This document shows, piece after piece, positions 11,197-24,175 of a stretch of DNA of 64,000 bases. The notes below the pieces were generated by a model. That model had not been told where the DNA came from. It did not search any database and saw only the letters and a list, made by a program, of their open reading frames with translations. The position numbers and the translations under genes are program-made. The DNA lies in NCBI RefSeq assembly GCF_947179515.1, contig NC_067474.1:90573324-90637323 (forward strand). The letters run 5' to 3'. Numbering within the stretch: position 1 is the stretch's first letter; each line of letters opens with the position of its first letter. The stretch is from Apodemus sylvaticus. Its lineage: Eukaryota; Chordata; Mammalia; Rodentia; Muridae.

Positions 11197-11197
11197 A

Positions 11198-11239
<42 letters not shown>
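11197..11239. repeat. (TA)n(TG)n microsatellite
   Basis: Six TA units pass directly into about fourteen TG units. Confidence 0.93.
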
Positions 11240-11240
<1 letters not shown>

Positions 11241-11653
11241 ATGATAACATGCATGTAAATAAAGATTAATTAAAAGAGAAAACAACAAGGATGATATAAG
11301 AAAGTAAATGATTGGCTTTGAGGTAACATAAGGAAATTAGTAAGAGTGGAAAGCTGGATATGGTAACAGAGATTCAAAATGATCAAAATATGTTATACAC
11401 GTGCATGAAATATCATAATGAAACCAAATAATTGGCAAAATTAATACATGTTAATAATAAAATCCTGAGCATAAACCTTTACTTGTACAAAATATTCAGT
11501 ATTAGTTAAATGAAAAGCATTTAAAAATATCAGTATTGTAACTTTTAAGTTTGCTTGCTGAGAAAAGGGTAGGCTAATTATTAGAATTCTGATATGGACA
11601 TAATGCTAAAGTATGGCAATGAACACATTTATAAGTCCCATGGGAATCTATTT

Positions 11654-11739
11654 TTACATGCATATATTACTGGTATATGTATATATATGCATATATTTAC
11701 ATGCATATATTACTGGTACATATATATATATATATTTAT
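11654..11739. repeat. 43-bp tandem duplication in TA-rich DNA
   Basis: The string TTACATGCATATATTACTGG starts at 11654 and again at 11697, so a unit of 43 bp is present twice, the second copy running into a TA microsatellite. Confidence 0.8.
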
Positions 11740-13659
11740 ATATGAATGCATATATATCATTTAGTTGTTTATTTTTCAAATAAAGAAAGGATCAAGTAAA
11801 ATTGTTTCCATTGCCGTGCATTGCTATATCATAAGATCACTAGAAAAAAAAAAATCAGTCCACAAGAACGCATTCATATTGAGGCTATACATTCTGAGAA
11901 TCTTGTCTCACATGCCAAAAATTAATGAAACTTGCAGCATAATTTTTTTTTACCTTGTGAACCTATGTGATAAAGTAATGTCTGGTGATAAATTAAGTTT
12001 ATAGTGAACCGCTAGATTCAATCTATGGTAGTAAATCTTCTAAAGTAACTTCCCATCGTCCACAAGCCAGAGTCAATGTAGTGTTCACCACCTGTCCTGT
12101 GAATCAAGCTCAATTTGACATAGTAGTAACTCAGTGTAAATTTTTTTTATACGAGGTCACACAAAGTTCACAATAATAACAAGAGAAGAACTTCTATATA
12201 AAGTAATTTAAGTTCTCTCTTAAATATATTCTATTACTTCAATATATATCACTTTATACCTTATATTTATATTGCACAATGCCTTAAGGATTTTTCCTTT
12301 GCTCAGAATGCAGATAGATAGTCCCAAATCCAATGAGAATTATTACTAAATTTTTTTTCTATGAGGTATACTCTTTCACCTTCAGGAATTTTCAATCACT
12401 GTCCATTCATTTCTACATACAATTCTGTTTCATGAAATGCTTGGATTCAGATAATAGAAATATTAACAATCATAAAGGTCAGATTATTTAGTGCATTAAA
12501 ATCAACAAACACCTATAAATAAATATTTTTACAACCTGTTATATGTAATCTCACACTCAGGTTTATGTCAGTTAACTTTTTATGTACTGTGGGCAGCTTT
12601 ATACATTTTCTGTTACTAGGCTACAGAGAATCCTGAAGATGTTTTTGATGTTAGCTGCTCAAAATTCCTATCACAGCCAACTATATGTAATACAAATTGA
12701 GGTTTACTGTCATTGTTAACTTAGTGACCATCCACTTAAACCAACATACTCATGTAGTTTTACTTTATATGGCAGATTGTAGTAATGATGAGAAAATACT
12801 AAGGTGTCAGTTCATGTTGGGTTCCTTTATCATCTACTCTAACCACTTACACTGATTTCCTTTTTCCTTTTCTTTTTCTTTGCTTTCTGTTTTCATTTTG
12901 AAAACACCTTATTTTTTTATAAGATTTACCTAGGAGGAATATTTTAAAAAATGAAATATAGAGAATTAAATAATAAAGATCATTAATGACTCACAAAGGG
13001 AAATATGGCCGAATTAATTAATAGCCATATCCATGGTAGCTACTGAGAGAGAATCTTCACAGACATGATTTATTGTCAATGTTTCCTTAAATACTTGCCT
13101 TTTCCTATTCACTAAAGGTCAATTTTTGAGAACAACCTTTTTAAATTATAAATTGTAACTAGATATATTTTCTTCTCTATGGCTAGACAAGATGCAAAGT
13201 AGAAAATAACATTTTCTTAAGAGAAATATGAACATATTACTATCACGGGGAGATTTATAATAATACATTTGAAAAGATCAGATATGACTAAAAAGTCATT
13301 CAGAATTCCCAACAGTAACAATCACATTAACACACTGATGGGAAACAGTTTCTCAGAATAAAAGGGAAACAGTAAGAGAGAACACAGAATTTCAAAAAGA
13401 AAGACTATCCCTTGGTTGAAGTTGAGGCACATTACAGAAAGGAACTCTAGCTAAGAACACTTGGATATTAATTATTGGCTCATTGAACATTGCCATAATT
13501 ATGTGTAAGCATGTACCATATATCTGGTCTCTCTAAGACTTTTAAAATAAAGGGATGTTAGATTTGTCAAAGACAACTTTAGCATCTAATGGGATGATCA
13601 TGTGCAATTTTTCTTTTATTTTTTAATATGGTGAATTATGATGGATTTTCATATGCATA

Positions 13660-13683
13660 TCTCTCTCTTCCCCTCTCTTCCTA

Positions 13684-13763
<80 letters not shown>

Positions 13764-13770
13764 GTCTGTT

Positions 13771-13808
<38 letters not shown>
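13660..13808. repeat. Three-part microsatellite (TC)n(TA)n(TG)n
   Basis: CT-rich 13660-13710, pure AT about 13711-13761, TG from 13773 to 13807. Frames across it (serine/leucine, then Tyr-Ile, then Cys-Val runs) are artefacts. Confidence 0.95.
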
Positions 13809-13810
<2 letters not shown>

Positions 13811-16711
13811 CTTGCTGGGAGAAAAATGTTGTAGCATACTTAAAGTGTTTTGAGATGACTGAACAGAAAAATGAGACCACTAAGATTGAAAAAAATAAAA
13901 TTAAGGGAAAAGATTCATTGAGAGTATTTGAGGATATACAACACAAATTAGAAAGCATCATTATGAGAATCAAAGACACATATCATACCAAGTAGTTGAA
14001 TTTAGAGCGCGAATTCAGTGCAGAAAGAGTGTGAAGGAAACGGCACTCTACAGTCCCCTCAAGAGAAAGCGACAAAGAGAAAAGAGCTGCACACTGTGGG
14101 TTCTGGCATGACTTGCTTCTTTTTTCTTTTCTGTTTTATCTTTCCTTTTTTTTTTACACCTTATTTTTGCAGATTAACTAAACCTCATTTGCATCAAGGT
14201 CAAACAGGCTCAACAGAATTGTGTGAGAACAAAGATATCAACTTGTGATCCAGAATCACTCTGAAAGGTGAAATCTTCAAGCCAATAAAGAGACAAAATG
14301 TTTCCTTTCTGATGACAAACAAAATGAAAGAGTATACAAGGATATGGGTGGAGATAGCCTGAAGACAGCAAACCAAGGAGAACTAAGTCTGATTAGTTTG
14401 ATGCAAAACTGTATGTTTAAAATATGTTCATGATAAAAAGTCAAGAAAGTGATGGATATTTTAAAAGAATGAAAAGAGTTGTAAATGGTTGTTCTCTGGA
14501 ACCATTTAGGAAGCTAGGGAACGGCGAATATAAGAGCTATGGCTGCGCTGGCTAAACTTTATTAAAGTAATTCTTTTTCTGGGAAAGCCATCACAGTTAA
14601 ATGGTGAATTATTTTGAAATTGTCCTCTTGCAGTGGGAGTCATTATATTTCCCAATAACTTTAAGAAAATCATATACCCATAAAAAAAACCCACACTTGA
14701 TTAAAAATCGCAAAAGCATTCTTTTTATCTGAGAATCAGGCATCAGTAAGTAAAATATGGCCAAAGTGAGTTGACATAAGTTTGTGATATTTGTGTACAT
14801 GTCAGGAAGCCAATGTACTTGTATTTGATTCACTTGCAAGAAAACCCACTGCCCTAGTTACCTTCAAACCTCATGAGCCTTTTTCCCATCAAAGAGAAAA
14901 ATTCCTTCAATATAATGTGTGTTTATAAGGAAACTCAGTGAGTGGAGAGCTTGATTACTTTGAAAAGAACTTCAGCAAAAGCTTTAGAATCACTGGAGTG
15001 TATTCTATACTAAAGCATTATGGTCAGAATAACATACAATATCTATCATTTATATAGTGTATATGGCAATCCTGTACATTCAGTTTCAAAAACAAATTTG
15101 CAGAATTTTGCCTGTGACTACAAAGATGTTAAGCACAAATCTCTTCTCTGGCAATCTAAGTACTTTGGAACAAAAGCAAGAATGAGTTCACATATGTATT
15201 AAGGATTAATAGCTCTTCTTATATACGACCATATGTTTTAGAAAAGCAGTCGTCTTCCAGCTATCTCATGAGAGTGAGACATCCTTCAGCAAAAGGAGAA
15301 GATCCACATGACTTTCTACAGCAACAGGATGAGTAAGCAACACAAGCTAACTTATCTGTCTTTACACACAACTTTGGGTATAAACTAGTATTAAATGCAA
15401 AGAGCATTGGTAGACTTCCCTTCTGTGTTAACCAAATCCTAGATTTTTTCCGCTCACTTTTGTTTAGAGAAATTTATGGAACTTCTGTGATAATCCAACC
15501 TTTATAATCAATGTTTTACGCCAGTATTTTCTAAAATCTGACAGTAAGTGTACCAGGAAGAAAGTATAAGTGAACACTGGGTCCACTGTGCTGTGTAGAA
15601 TATGTACAAGATATTTTGAACACCATTGTACAATTGTACACCACCACGAGAATTATTTTTATTCCTGTTTCAACTCTGAGAAGGCTGGAGCCCAGATTAT
15701 TTCATTCATTTTCTGGTAGCCAGACCAATAACTCACAGAGTAGGAAAAGCACATCTGTGGTCTCCCAGCATTATGATTTCTAATGTCACTGAGTGACACT
15801 GTGAACACCAGTAAGCAAATTTGCTCTAAGTTCAGGGAGAAGGGAGCCATGTAACTAATTATTGTCTGTTACTAACATTTCATGCCTTTTCACATTTACA
15901 GACATTGCAAATACTTAATTAGTTTAATTAATATTGTACTTAATGAAAATAGCACACACTCACATCTCATTAAGATTAAAAGGGAAACCCACTGTTTTAA
16001 ATGTGCGTCAAGATGAAGTGTGATAAAATACAAACTCCACTTCTTCAACTCATTTTCATATCACCTACTGTTGAGAGCTACAAGCAATTCCTATTTTAGA
16101 AGCCAAGTTATTTGTGAATAATTCAGAGAGGTTTTCAAGAGTGCACCATGCAATTATTTACTGCTTTCCACAATGTCTTCCAGAATTTATAGTCCCTAGT
16201 CTGTAGTAAATACTTCATGTATATACTACTTAGCATAAGTATGCAAAAAGTGAAAGAAGTGTCCAGTTCTGGTTCAAATTAAGCCACTACCCTTGGAAGG
16301 AACCACACTGATAGAATTCGATCATATATTTTGCTGTCACTTTGACTGCTGTGCTGTCCCTCACTCAGCAAGCTAATCAGCTTGAATTTATTCTTTAAAG
16401 CCAATCTATGTGTCTTTTTTGACAAAACCTGTACTTCTGAATACATTAAAACCATTATTATTTTAGTGGATTCTTGCCATTCAAATCATAGTCAAATTTG
16501 GGGATTCTATTATTTATGGATCACATATACTTTAATTAAAATCATTTTGATTTTTTCAATTTTCAACATTATACCTTTTAATAAAAGTACACAAGTACAA
16601 ATGAAAATCGACTCTTGTTCTCAACATGAATTTAACTCATTACTATTATTGCACAGTTCTTGCTGAATAATCTACCGCTTGTCAAAAGTTTTAAGACTAT
16701 ATTTATCTTGA
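13809..16711. other. Single-copy-looking stretch
   Basis: The part at 13985-14110 is less AT-rich ('AGAAAGAGTGTGAAGGAAACG' region) and could be a fragment of an old LTR, but I see no terminal TG...CA structure or primer-binding site. Elsewhere nothing recognised; open frames at 15659-15850 and 16382-16666 lack domains. Confidence 0.4.
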
Positions 16712-16935
16712 GAGTGTAAAAATGGCTCAGTGGTTAACAGCACTTGCTATGCTAGCAAGCTTTGCAGGTTTGATTCATGGCACCAGTGTATAAACTTTTA
16801 ATGATCTGTATCTTAAGTTTTAGGAGATCTGTTTATCTTATATATCCTTTGCATGCACCAGGCATGCATATGGTACACACATGTATATGCAGATAAAATA
16901 TTCATACAAGTGATTTAAAAATAAATAGCACACAT
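16712..16935 (+). mobile_element. tRNA-derived SINE, B3-like
   Basis: Starts with the A-box type sequence 'ATGGCTCAGTGGTTAACAGC', has 'GCAGGTTTGATTCATGGCACC' as B box, and near 16860-16935 a degraded 3' body with 'CACACATGTATATGCAG' and an AAATAAATAG end. Confidence 0.68.
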
Positions 16936-17341
16936 TTAACAAAAAATCTGTTTCACTCACTATGGTGATTCAAATGCCCTAGATAGCAAAACAAGTATTA
17001 TCTTAGCAAATATCAATCTGAGAGTCTGTTATGTGGCAAACACTATATCAGGTGCTCTGTTACTTGGGAGAAGAGTAATTCACTGTTCCATTTAATTAAT
17101 TCTACTTTCTTACCTCCCTGGTTCACTAGAGAATTCATTTATAAATTAAAATTGCTGTGATGTGTGATTAACAGCTAACACCATTATTCTATTTGAAAAC
17201 AGAAAATTATTAAAGAAAACAAGCCCCAGGACACTTAAGTTTTAGTTTATTTCTTTTCTGATAGCAAAATGGAGCTCACAATGTGGGTCAACAATGAGCA
17301 GACATTTGGCTTTCCACCTGCCAATGCTGTGACCCTAAATC
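16936..17341. other. Spacer
   Basis: No recognised feature between the B3-like SINE and the pyrimidine tract. Confidence 0.5.
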
Positions 17342-17462
17342 TGTCTTTACCCTTTTTCTCTTTTTTCTCTTTCTTTTCTTCTTTCTCTTTCTTTGTCTTT
17401 CTTCTTTCCATATTTCCTCTTCCTTCCTTCCTTCATTTCTTTTTTTGCCTTTTCCCCCTTGT
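17342..17462. repeat. Polypyrimidine tract (CTTT/CCTT)n
   Basis: About 120 bp almost purely C/T on the plus strand, degenerate rather than a clean repeat. The Phe/Ser-rich frame across it is an artefact. Confidence 0.85.
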
Positions 17463-17865
17463 AATAAATGACTGTGTGAAACTTATTCTTGTTTTTAAAT
17501 TTGATTCTATTATTAGTATTATTATCTGATTATTTGTTTATATGTGTATTGGACTATGTGTCCCATGATGCTTGTGTGAAAATCAGATAATAACATGTGA
17601 AAGGTGGTTCTCTCTTTTTAACCCGAGGATGCCATGAAGATGCTGGTATCAAACCCTAATCCTCTATAGCAGATCAAATTATTTTAGCCAGGATTCATTA
17701 TCCATCCAGGCCCTTAAAACATTCTTAATTCCAATGCTTCTTTAAGCTTGAGGGCTGTAGTAAATAGTCTGTGTAGGCCACCATTAAACAACTTGGATTC
17801 CCCTGGCAACACTTAACCCTGTGGTAACATGAGGAATAAAATAGCAGTTACATGGTGAATACACT
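17463..17865. other. Spacer
   Basis: Contains no element that I can identify. Moderately GC-richer at 17560-17700, possibly an old repeat. Confidence 0.4.
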
Positions 17866-17969
17866 GAAGGACCAGTGAAATGGTTCAGTGGATAACGACC
17901 TCATCCTTCCTAATCTATAAGACATACATGGTAGAATAGAATAGACTCTCATGACATGTTCTACCATGT

Positions 17970-17971
<2 letters not shown>
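17866..17971 (+). mobile_element. tRNA-derived SINE fragment ending in a CA tract
   Basis: 'AATGGTTCAGTGGATAACGAC' is an A-box region; 'ACATACATGGTAGAATAGAA' and 'TCTACCATGTCTGCACACAC' follow as in rodent SINEs whose tail becomes a CA repeat. Confidence 0.6.

Positions 17972-18060
<89 letters not shown>
17972..18060. repeat. (CA)n(GA)n compound microsatellite
   Basis: About 21 CA units (17972-18014) then about 22 GA units with one AA interruption (18015-18059), forming the tail of the preceding SINE. Confidence 0.95.
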
Positions 18061-18062
<2 letters not shown>

Positions 18063-18593
18063 TGGAGACAGAGACAGACAAATACAGAATATTTAACTAT
18101 TTTTCACGAAATGTGAAGAGAGTATGTGATTGTAAAGGCTCTATGTAAAATGTTTTTTCTTGGTGTCATTCAACTAATATTTTACAGCTTATTAGCTTTA
18201 TGTCTCCCACATTCCAGGAGATCAAATCATTTACCAATGATCTTCTGGACACATTTCTACAACTGAATTTTTTTCGGTCTCATTTGAAACCATTATATAT
18301 TGCTGACAGTATCCTCTACCTCTATCCTCTGCCTGTTAAGCAGGTCTTGTAGGACTCTGTTCACATCTTCAACTGAGTTGGGTCTCTACATTGTTTCCAC
18401 CAATGAGCCCTCATCATTTCCAAACTCATTGAGAAATTCTTATCATCCTACAGTGGAAAAACTCAGGGACTCATCTGCACATTATATAAACAAATGACAT
18501 ACATTTAATATTTACCTATTACAGAAAACAGTTTTATTCATCATGCTCTTCAAAATTATCATGGCGGAAATTCTTTAGAACTCATATAGGAAA
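18061..18593. other. Spacer up to L1 target site
   Basis: No coding signal. A 65-residue frame at 18300-18497 is not supported by anything else. Confidence 0.45.
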
Positions 18594-18603
18594 ATATTAC
18601 TCA

Positions 18604-18890
18604 GCCATCTTAAGTTCTTCAGGTGAAAATTCTTTGTTTAGCTCTGTACCCCATTTTTAATAGGATTATTTGGTTTTCTGGGGTCTAACTTCCTGAGTTC
18701 TTTGTATATATTGGATAATAGCCCTCTGTCAGATGTAGGGTTGTGGAAGATCTTTTCTCAATTTGTTGGTTGCCTATTTGTCCTTTAATGGTGTCCTTTG
18801 CCTTACAGAAACTTTGTAATTTTATGAGGTCCCATTTGTCAATTCTTGATCTTAGAGCATAAGCTATTGGTGTTCTGTTCAGGAACTCCC
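18604..18890 (-). pseudogene. L1 ORF2 fragment, inverted
   Basis: Read on the minus strand it gives 'FLNRTPIAYALRSRIDKWDLIKLQSF' and following ORF2 sequence, upstream of the cysteine-rich C-terminal region. One frameshift near 18730-18790 breaks it. Confidence 0.88.
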
Positions 18891-18911
18891 CCCCCCCACA
18901 CACACACACAC
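18888..18911. repeat. C10(AC)n tract at the L1 inversion joint
   Basis: Ten C (18888-18897) then seven AC units, exactly between the antisense and sense halves of the L1. Confidence 0.93.
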
Positions 18912-19446
18912 ATCATTAGTCACTAGGGAAATGCAAATCAAAACAACCCTGAGATTTCACCTCACATCAGTAAGAATGGCTAAGATTAAAAACTCTGGAG
19001 ACAGCAGTTGTTGGCACGGATGTGGAGAAAAAGGAACACTCCTCCACTGCTGGTGGGGTTGCAAGCTGGTACAACCACTCTGGAAATCAGTCTGGCGGTT
19101 TCTGAGAAGACTGGACACATCACTTCCGGAGGACCCTGCTATACCACTCCTGCGCATATACCCAGAGGATTCCCCAGCATGTAATAAGGATTCATGTTCC
19201 ACTATGCTCATAGCAGCCCTATTTATAATTGCCAGAAGCTGGAAAGAACTCAGATGTCCCTCAACAGAGGAATGGATACAAAAAATGTAGTGTATATACA
19301 CAATGGAGTACTATTCAGCCATTAGAAACAATGAATTCATGAAATTCATAGACAAATGGATGGAGCTGGAGAACATCATACTAAGTGAGGTAACCCAGTC
19401 TCAAAAGATCAATCATGGTATGCACTCACTGACAAGCGGATATTAG
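18912..19446 (+). pseudogene. L1 ORF2 C-terminal fragment
   Basis: Open from 18931 with 'MQIKTTLRFHL', 'GCGEKGTLLHCWWGC' and 'PAIPLLRIYPED'. A TGG-to-TAG nonsense change at 19288-19290 interrupts it; the frame then resumes to the normal stop at 19444-19446. Confidence 0.9.
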
Positions 19447-19720
19447 CCTAGAAACTTGGAATACCCAAGACATCATCCACATATCAAATGATGTCCAAGA
19501 AGAAGAATAGAGGAGTGGCCTCTGGTTCTGGAAAGGCTCAGTGAAGCAGTGTAGGGCAATACCAGAACAGGGACGTGGGAAGGGGTGGGTGGGGAAACAG
19601 GGGGAGGGAAGAGGGCTTATGGGACTTTTGGGGAATGGGAAGCCAGGAAAAAGGAAATAACTTGAAATGTAAATAAAAATATATCAAATAAAAAAAAAAA
19701 CAGAAAAAGTATATTACTCA

Positions 19721-20851
19721 CAAAACCATGTTAAGTTTTTATATACTAACATTACAAAAATGCTTTACTGTTAGGGAATCATAGAACACATAATGTGCCA
19801 TCTCCTAAAATATTCAGTTTGTTTTTAATTTGATCTCTCTATTTCTGATTTAAATATCATTGTGTGTTTGTCTTTGTTAAAATATAATTTAAATAGTTTA
19901 TACCATAGGGTTGGTAAATTTTAGTTGAAAGAAATCTTTGGGTCTTTGACTATTATACAAAAATACATATATAGACTCATTAAGTAAACTATATGATATT
20001 GAATTATATTTGTGAAGCTTGATAAGAGTAGGTAATTTCAATGTCAGGAGATAATGTAATTTGAAAAATACAAGGTAGAACAAGTTTTATATGGGTACAG
20101 TCTTAAAGTTCTCTTGTGAAATATGTCACACCTTCTGCTATTTAAAATTATGATAACAGTTTTTGAAGCACCATCAACTCAGGGATGAAAATCTGTAATG
20201 AACACCACACTGCCATGTTCGTTCTGCTGCCAATGGTATTACCAGGTGTGGAAGAATTTCAACTCATTATTTTGTTGCTTGGAAGACCAAAGGAAGAACT
20301 CTCAGCATGCAGACACAGTAAATGCAGAGGACAGCACTACAGTTAAAGGCACTAGCCATTTTTATTTGTTTATTTCACTTGCTTATTTTCTGTTTTCACT
20401 AACATCTATTTTAGTTATCAAGTAATTATTAGGATGTTTTTGTTTTCAAAAATAACATAAATTCTAGCAAACTGAAAGGATGCATCTTGATACATCATAA
20501 ATCCTGTCAGATCTGTCCCAATTGTTAGATGAATTTCTTCTACCCTTGCTGTCTTGTCTTACCACCTGTCTTGCAAACACATTATTAGAAATACATTTCC
20601 AATCTATCCTACCCTTTTTTTAATTAGCCAAAGTAGCTCAGACATCACATGTTATAGAATTAATTTACCTTTAAAATAATTTTGTTATAGTAATTAAATT
20701 TGTAAGCTATCCTGGAAACTTTTTTTAATCTTGCATAAAACATTTTAAAAAGTCAATTGCTTGTTTTGTTAGACAGTTTTTTATTAAACTGGACAGGACA
20801 TTTATACATATTAAACCTGTAAATTGATTACAAGGATCAAGAGATTAAAAC
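19721..20851. other. Single-copy-looking AT-rich stretch
   Basis: Open frames at 19898-20083 (minus) and 20198-20425 (plus) have no domain or context that supports a gene. Confidence 0.5.
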
Positions 20852-20932
20852 AGTCTCTGTCTCTCTCTGTCTGTCTCTCTCTGTCTCTCTTTGTCTTTCT
20901 GTCTGTCCTGTCTCTGTCTCTGTCTCTCTATG

Positions 20933-20965
<33 letters not shown>

Positions 20966-20992
20966 GTGTCTGCCTCTCTCTCTCTCTCTCTT
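20852..20992. repeat. (TCTG/TC)n polypyrimidine-type microsatellite
   Basis: About 140 bp of CT units regularly broken by G (CTGT, CTCTGT). Confidence 0.92.
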
Positions 20993-22284
20993 GCCCTTCT
21001 GTCCCCTACGGTGGATACTCCCTATTCCATTAAAATAGGCATTACTTAAATATATATTTTCAAGTATATTGCCTAACTTGCTTATGAATACCAGGCCTAT
21101 TATGGTAAAAAATTAGAAAATTATGTTTCACAGCTTTAATACTAATTTTTCCACATGGTAATTTCACTGTCTACTAAGAAGCACACAGAATGCTGCACAC
21201 AAGACACGTGCAGAAAATGTAACTGCCATAAGATCTCAGTGGGTAGCATATGAACTTTAGTAGAAATTTCCAAGAGATTTTAAAATGGTTGTGTCAATTT
21301 TCATTCTCCTCACAAATGATTAGTATGTCATTTTTCCAAGCAGTAGAATATGCACTCTGTACAAGTTTTCATTTCTCTACTGAACTTGTGTTGAAAATCA
21401 TGTTTAAATGTATGTATGGACATATATGTATATATACATATATCTGATATCATATCATATCAGTCAGATGATTTGTATGATACCATGAATGGATATATAA
21501 TATATCATACATTTTGAGCATATGTTATCACTCTTTAAATAATACTGAGGAAAAGGTCTGACTAAGTAAAATAATTCAATAAGCACCAGGTATCTGGTAC
21601 ATGTTAGAAAAGGCATAGCAGTCAGTCAGCCTGACTTGAAAGTCTGTGTCCTCAGATCATCCTGCATCTGGTGCAAATAAAATAATATATAACTAGGAAA
21701 TGTGGAGATGCCTGGGAGGTGTGATGCATCAGAACCCTTTCTCATGGAAGAGAGTATTTGATGACATTAACTTTATCAGTCCTTCTGGTATTCCTTTTTT
21801 ATTTCAAATGATTGAAAGTATAAGTGAACTGTCTGGAGTGTAAGTGTACTAGAGGAGTAAGAGAAATGGCCACGAATGTTAATGAAGGAAACAATTAATC
21901 ATGAAATAATGCACAATTGCCAAAATTATTCATTAAATTAAACAAAGCTCACACTGAAAAGCAGAAATGAGAACAGACAAAAGGTGTCTTAAGGAATGTG
22001 GAATACAGTAGGCTTAAGGTTTACTTTAGTTCTATGACAAATAAACACAGGTATATGCTGATTTTTTAAAGTTAAAACTTTAGTTTTTCCAGTATATTAA
22101 ACTTTTAAAGATTTTACATTTGTGTAACTTAGCATTTCCAGAAGTGCTTGAAAAGGGCAGCATTCTGAGTAATAGCTTGTGATTGCTATAATCAGTATGG
22201 AAGATATGTTCCTTTTCTTGTTTTGACCATTCATTAAACTTACTCTCTCATGTACAGCTAAAAAATCCTTATGACTTGAGTTGT
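20993..22284. other. AT-rich stretch
   Basis: At 21418-21480 TATA and 'GATATCATATCATATC' palindromic runs; otherwise no element recognised. Confidence 0.45.
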
Positions 22285-22420
22285 CTAGTTTTAAGTCAAC
22301 TTGACACAAGCTAGCATTATCTGAAAGGAAGGAACCTCTCCTGAGAAAATGCCTTTATATGGTCTGTCTGTAATGTATGTACCTCTCCCCCACACGCTGC
22401 AGATTTCTGTTCATTGACTT
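22285..22420 (+). repeat. Rodent interspersed repeat 5' piece
   Basis: 'CAACTTGACACAAGCTAGC', 'TATCTGAAAGGAAGGAACCTC' and 'TGAGAAAATGCCTTTATATG' are the start of a well-known rodent repeat type (same type suspected at 10582-10840). Truncated at its 3' side. Confidence 0.55.
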
Positions 22421-22431
22421 GAATGAAAGCC

Positions 22432-22552
22432 TAGCATATATGTGGTAGATGTGCAGCTCACTCTACATGTGTTTCTCCCAAACTGGAGCAGGGGCTGTCC
22501 TTAAAGCTGTTGCCTCTCTGTGGAATCCATTCCCCAACTAGGCTGCCTTGTC
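22432..22552 (+). mobile_element. L1 3'UTR internal fragment
   Basis: 'GTAGATGTGCAGCTCACTC', 'GGAGCAGGGGCTGTCC', 'AAAGCTGTTGCCTCTCTGTG' and 'AGGCTGCCTTGTC' match rodent L1 3'UTR. The L1 end is missing, so it is truncated on both sides. Confidence 0.7.
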
Positions 22553-23849
22553 AGAAACTGAGCTAATGAAAGAAGAACAGAGAGCTGAAGGAAGAATGCA
22601 GACAAGCAGGTGAACAGGCACAAAACAGGCAAAGCAATATGAAAATGCCACAATGTGACCCATCACTTTGTACACTAATTGATAAAGATAATAAATCTGA
22701 AAGACAGTTTCAGTATTCTGAACCTCCGTAAAATTTTGCAAAAAGAAAAAATTCCTTTTATTCTTTAGAGGCTAAATGATTAAAACTATATAATAAATAA
22801 ATTAGAATTCCTCTGCATATGGATGCTAATGACTATACAAGATCAGAGAAATAATTATTTACTAAAAATCATGGTTGTTTGCATGAAAATTGGATTTTAT
22901 ATATTTATCAATATGTGGAATTTATAGCATTGGTAAAGAGAATGATGTAAATTATTAGTACACAGATTGTGGCTGGAGGGGTAACTGGTGTATATCCTCT
23001 GTGGTAAGAGTAGAAAAGGAGCAAAAATGTTAAAGTGTGGCCTGATACTCCTGAGAGTAAAAAATTTCTTCAAAATCAACCATTATTTTCAAATGGTAAA
23101 ACGTGGCCATTGAGTCTTTGAAAAAGTGTGACTGGTTGGAATGAATATGGTGGATTTGAAAAACTGTATTAATTTTGTATCCTTAGTAAACAAAGACTTA
23201 AAAGAATTCCAAAAGTAAAAGCCCTCATACAGTCCAAAACGTGATAAAGTGACTACTTAATACATTATTTCCACTGATAAATAGCATATTAAAATAAAAA
23301 GTATATAAGTGAAATACAATGGGACATTTAGTCAAAATAGATTCTTGTTTCATTATTATTGAATCCAAAGCAAATAACTTTAATGACTTTGAGGATCATC
23401 TGCTGAGCGATTCCCTTCCACTGCTTTGTGGTGTGATGTGTTCTCCAGTAATATAAATTTCAACCCTTTTGCAATCAGATGAAAATGATGTTGCTATTAC
23501 TACACCCTCATATCAAATTAGTTGACAAAGTGGATGTTCAGGAAGCTTGACATCTAGCCTATAAATAAACTGGAAAGTAATGAAGTCAGGACAAGAATAC
23601 ATTTAGTCTTTTTTTGTATGTTTTTCTCAAATATTTGAGACCAACTAGTCTCATTCTGTTTTCTATAACAATGTAGGTTTGGATCTCAGTAAAACGTCAA
23701 CTATGTAAAACAGAGAATGTATTCAAGCATGGTTTTTCTAGCTTTATTCCTTTACCTGTGAATTTCATAATTTCATTTTAACAGCAAAACAATATTATAT
23801 TATTAATATAAATGCATAATGTATAAATATGTGTGATATAATGTACTAT
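22553..23849. other. AT-rich stretch
   Basis: No element recognised. The open frames at 22538-22741 and 22897-23079 on the minus strand have no supporting features. Confidence 0.45.
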
Positions 23850-24175
23850 GTTTTACTTATCCATTCAACAGTTGATGAATGTTTATCTAGTTTCTAATTT
23901 CTGATTATTATGAAAAAAGTAACTAAAAAGATGGATGATTAAATATATCTACATTAGGATGTAGAGCCCCTTGCATATAAGCCCAAGAATTGTATAGCGA
24001 GAACTTAAGGTAGGTCTATGTCAAACTATTTGAGGAACTGCCATATTTATCTCTATAGAAGCTATACAAGTTTGCATCCCACTGTCATGAACTGCCATTT
24101 GTTTTATTGAATTTTGTTACTCTAACTGCTGTAATTCCTCAAGTACTTCTGGGCCATTAGTGTTACATCCTTTAA
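23850..24175 (-). mobile_element. Ancient L1 ORF2 fragment, antisense
   Basis: 'TTATCCATTCAACAGTTGATG', 'GTTTGCATCCCACTGTCATG' and nearby sequence follow the antisense order of the mammalian L1 ORF2 C-terminal region, but with many substitutions and stops. Far older than the Mus-type L1s here. Confidence 0.6.

Larger units (their letters stand above)
10841..13659. other. AT-rich region with microsatellites only
   Basis: Holds the tandem tracts listed separately (10982-11040, 11197-11239, 11654-11739). The open frame at 11765-12004 shows no domain. No SINE or L1 recognised. Confidence 0.5.
18604..19710 (+). mobile_element. L1 with 5' inversion (twin priming)
   Basis: Target-site duplications ATATTACTCA lie at 18594-18603 and 19711-19720. 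Inside, 18604-18890 is ORF2 in antisense and 18912 to about 19690 is the downstream continuation in sense, with 3'UTR and A-rich tail. The inverted piece stops and the sense piece starts at nearly adjacent L1 positions; only about 25 bp are missing. This is the twin-priming arrangement. A C10 plus CA tract fills the internal joint. Confidence 0.92.

Noticed and set aside
13985..14280. Solo LTR
   Set aside because: No TG...CA ends, target duplication, polyadenylation layout or primer-binding site could be shown.
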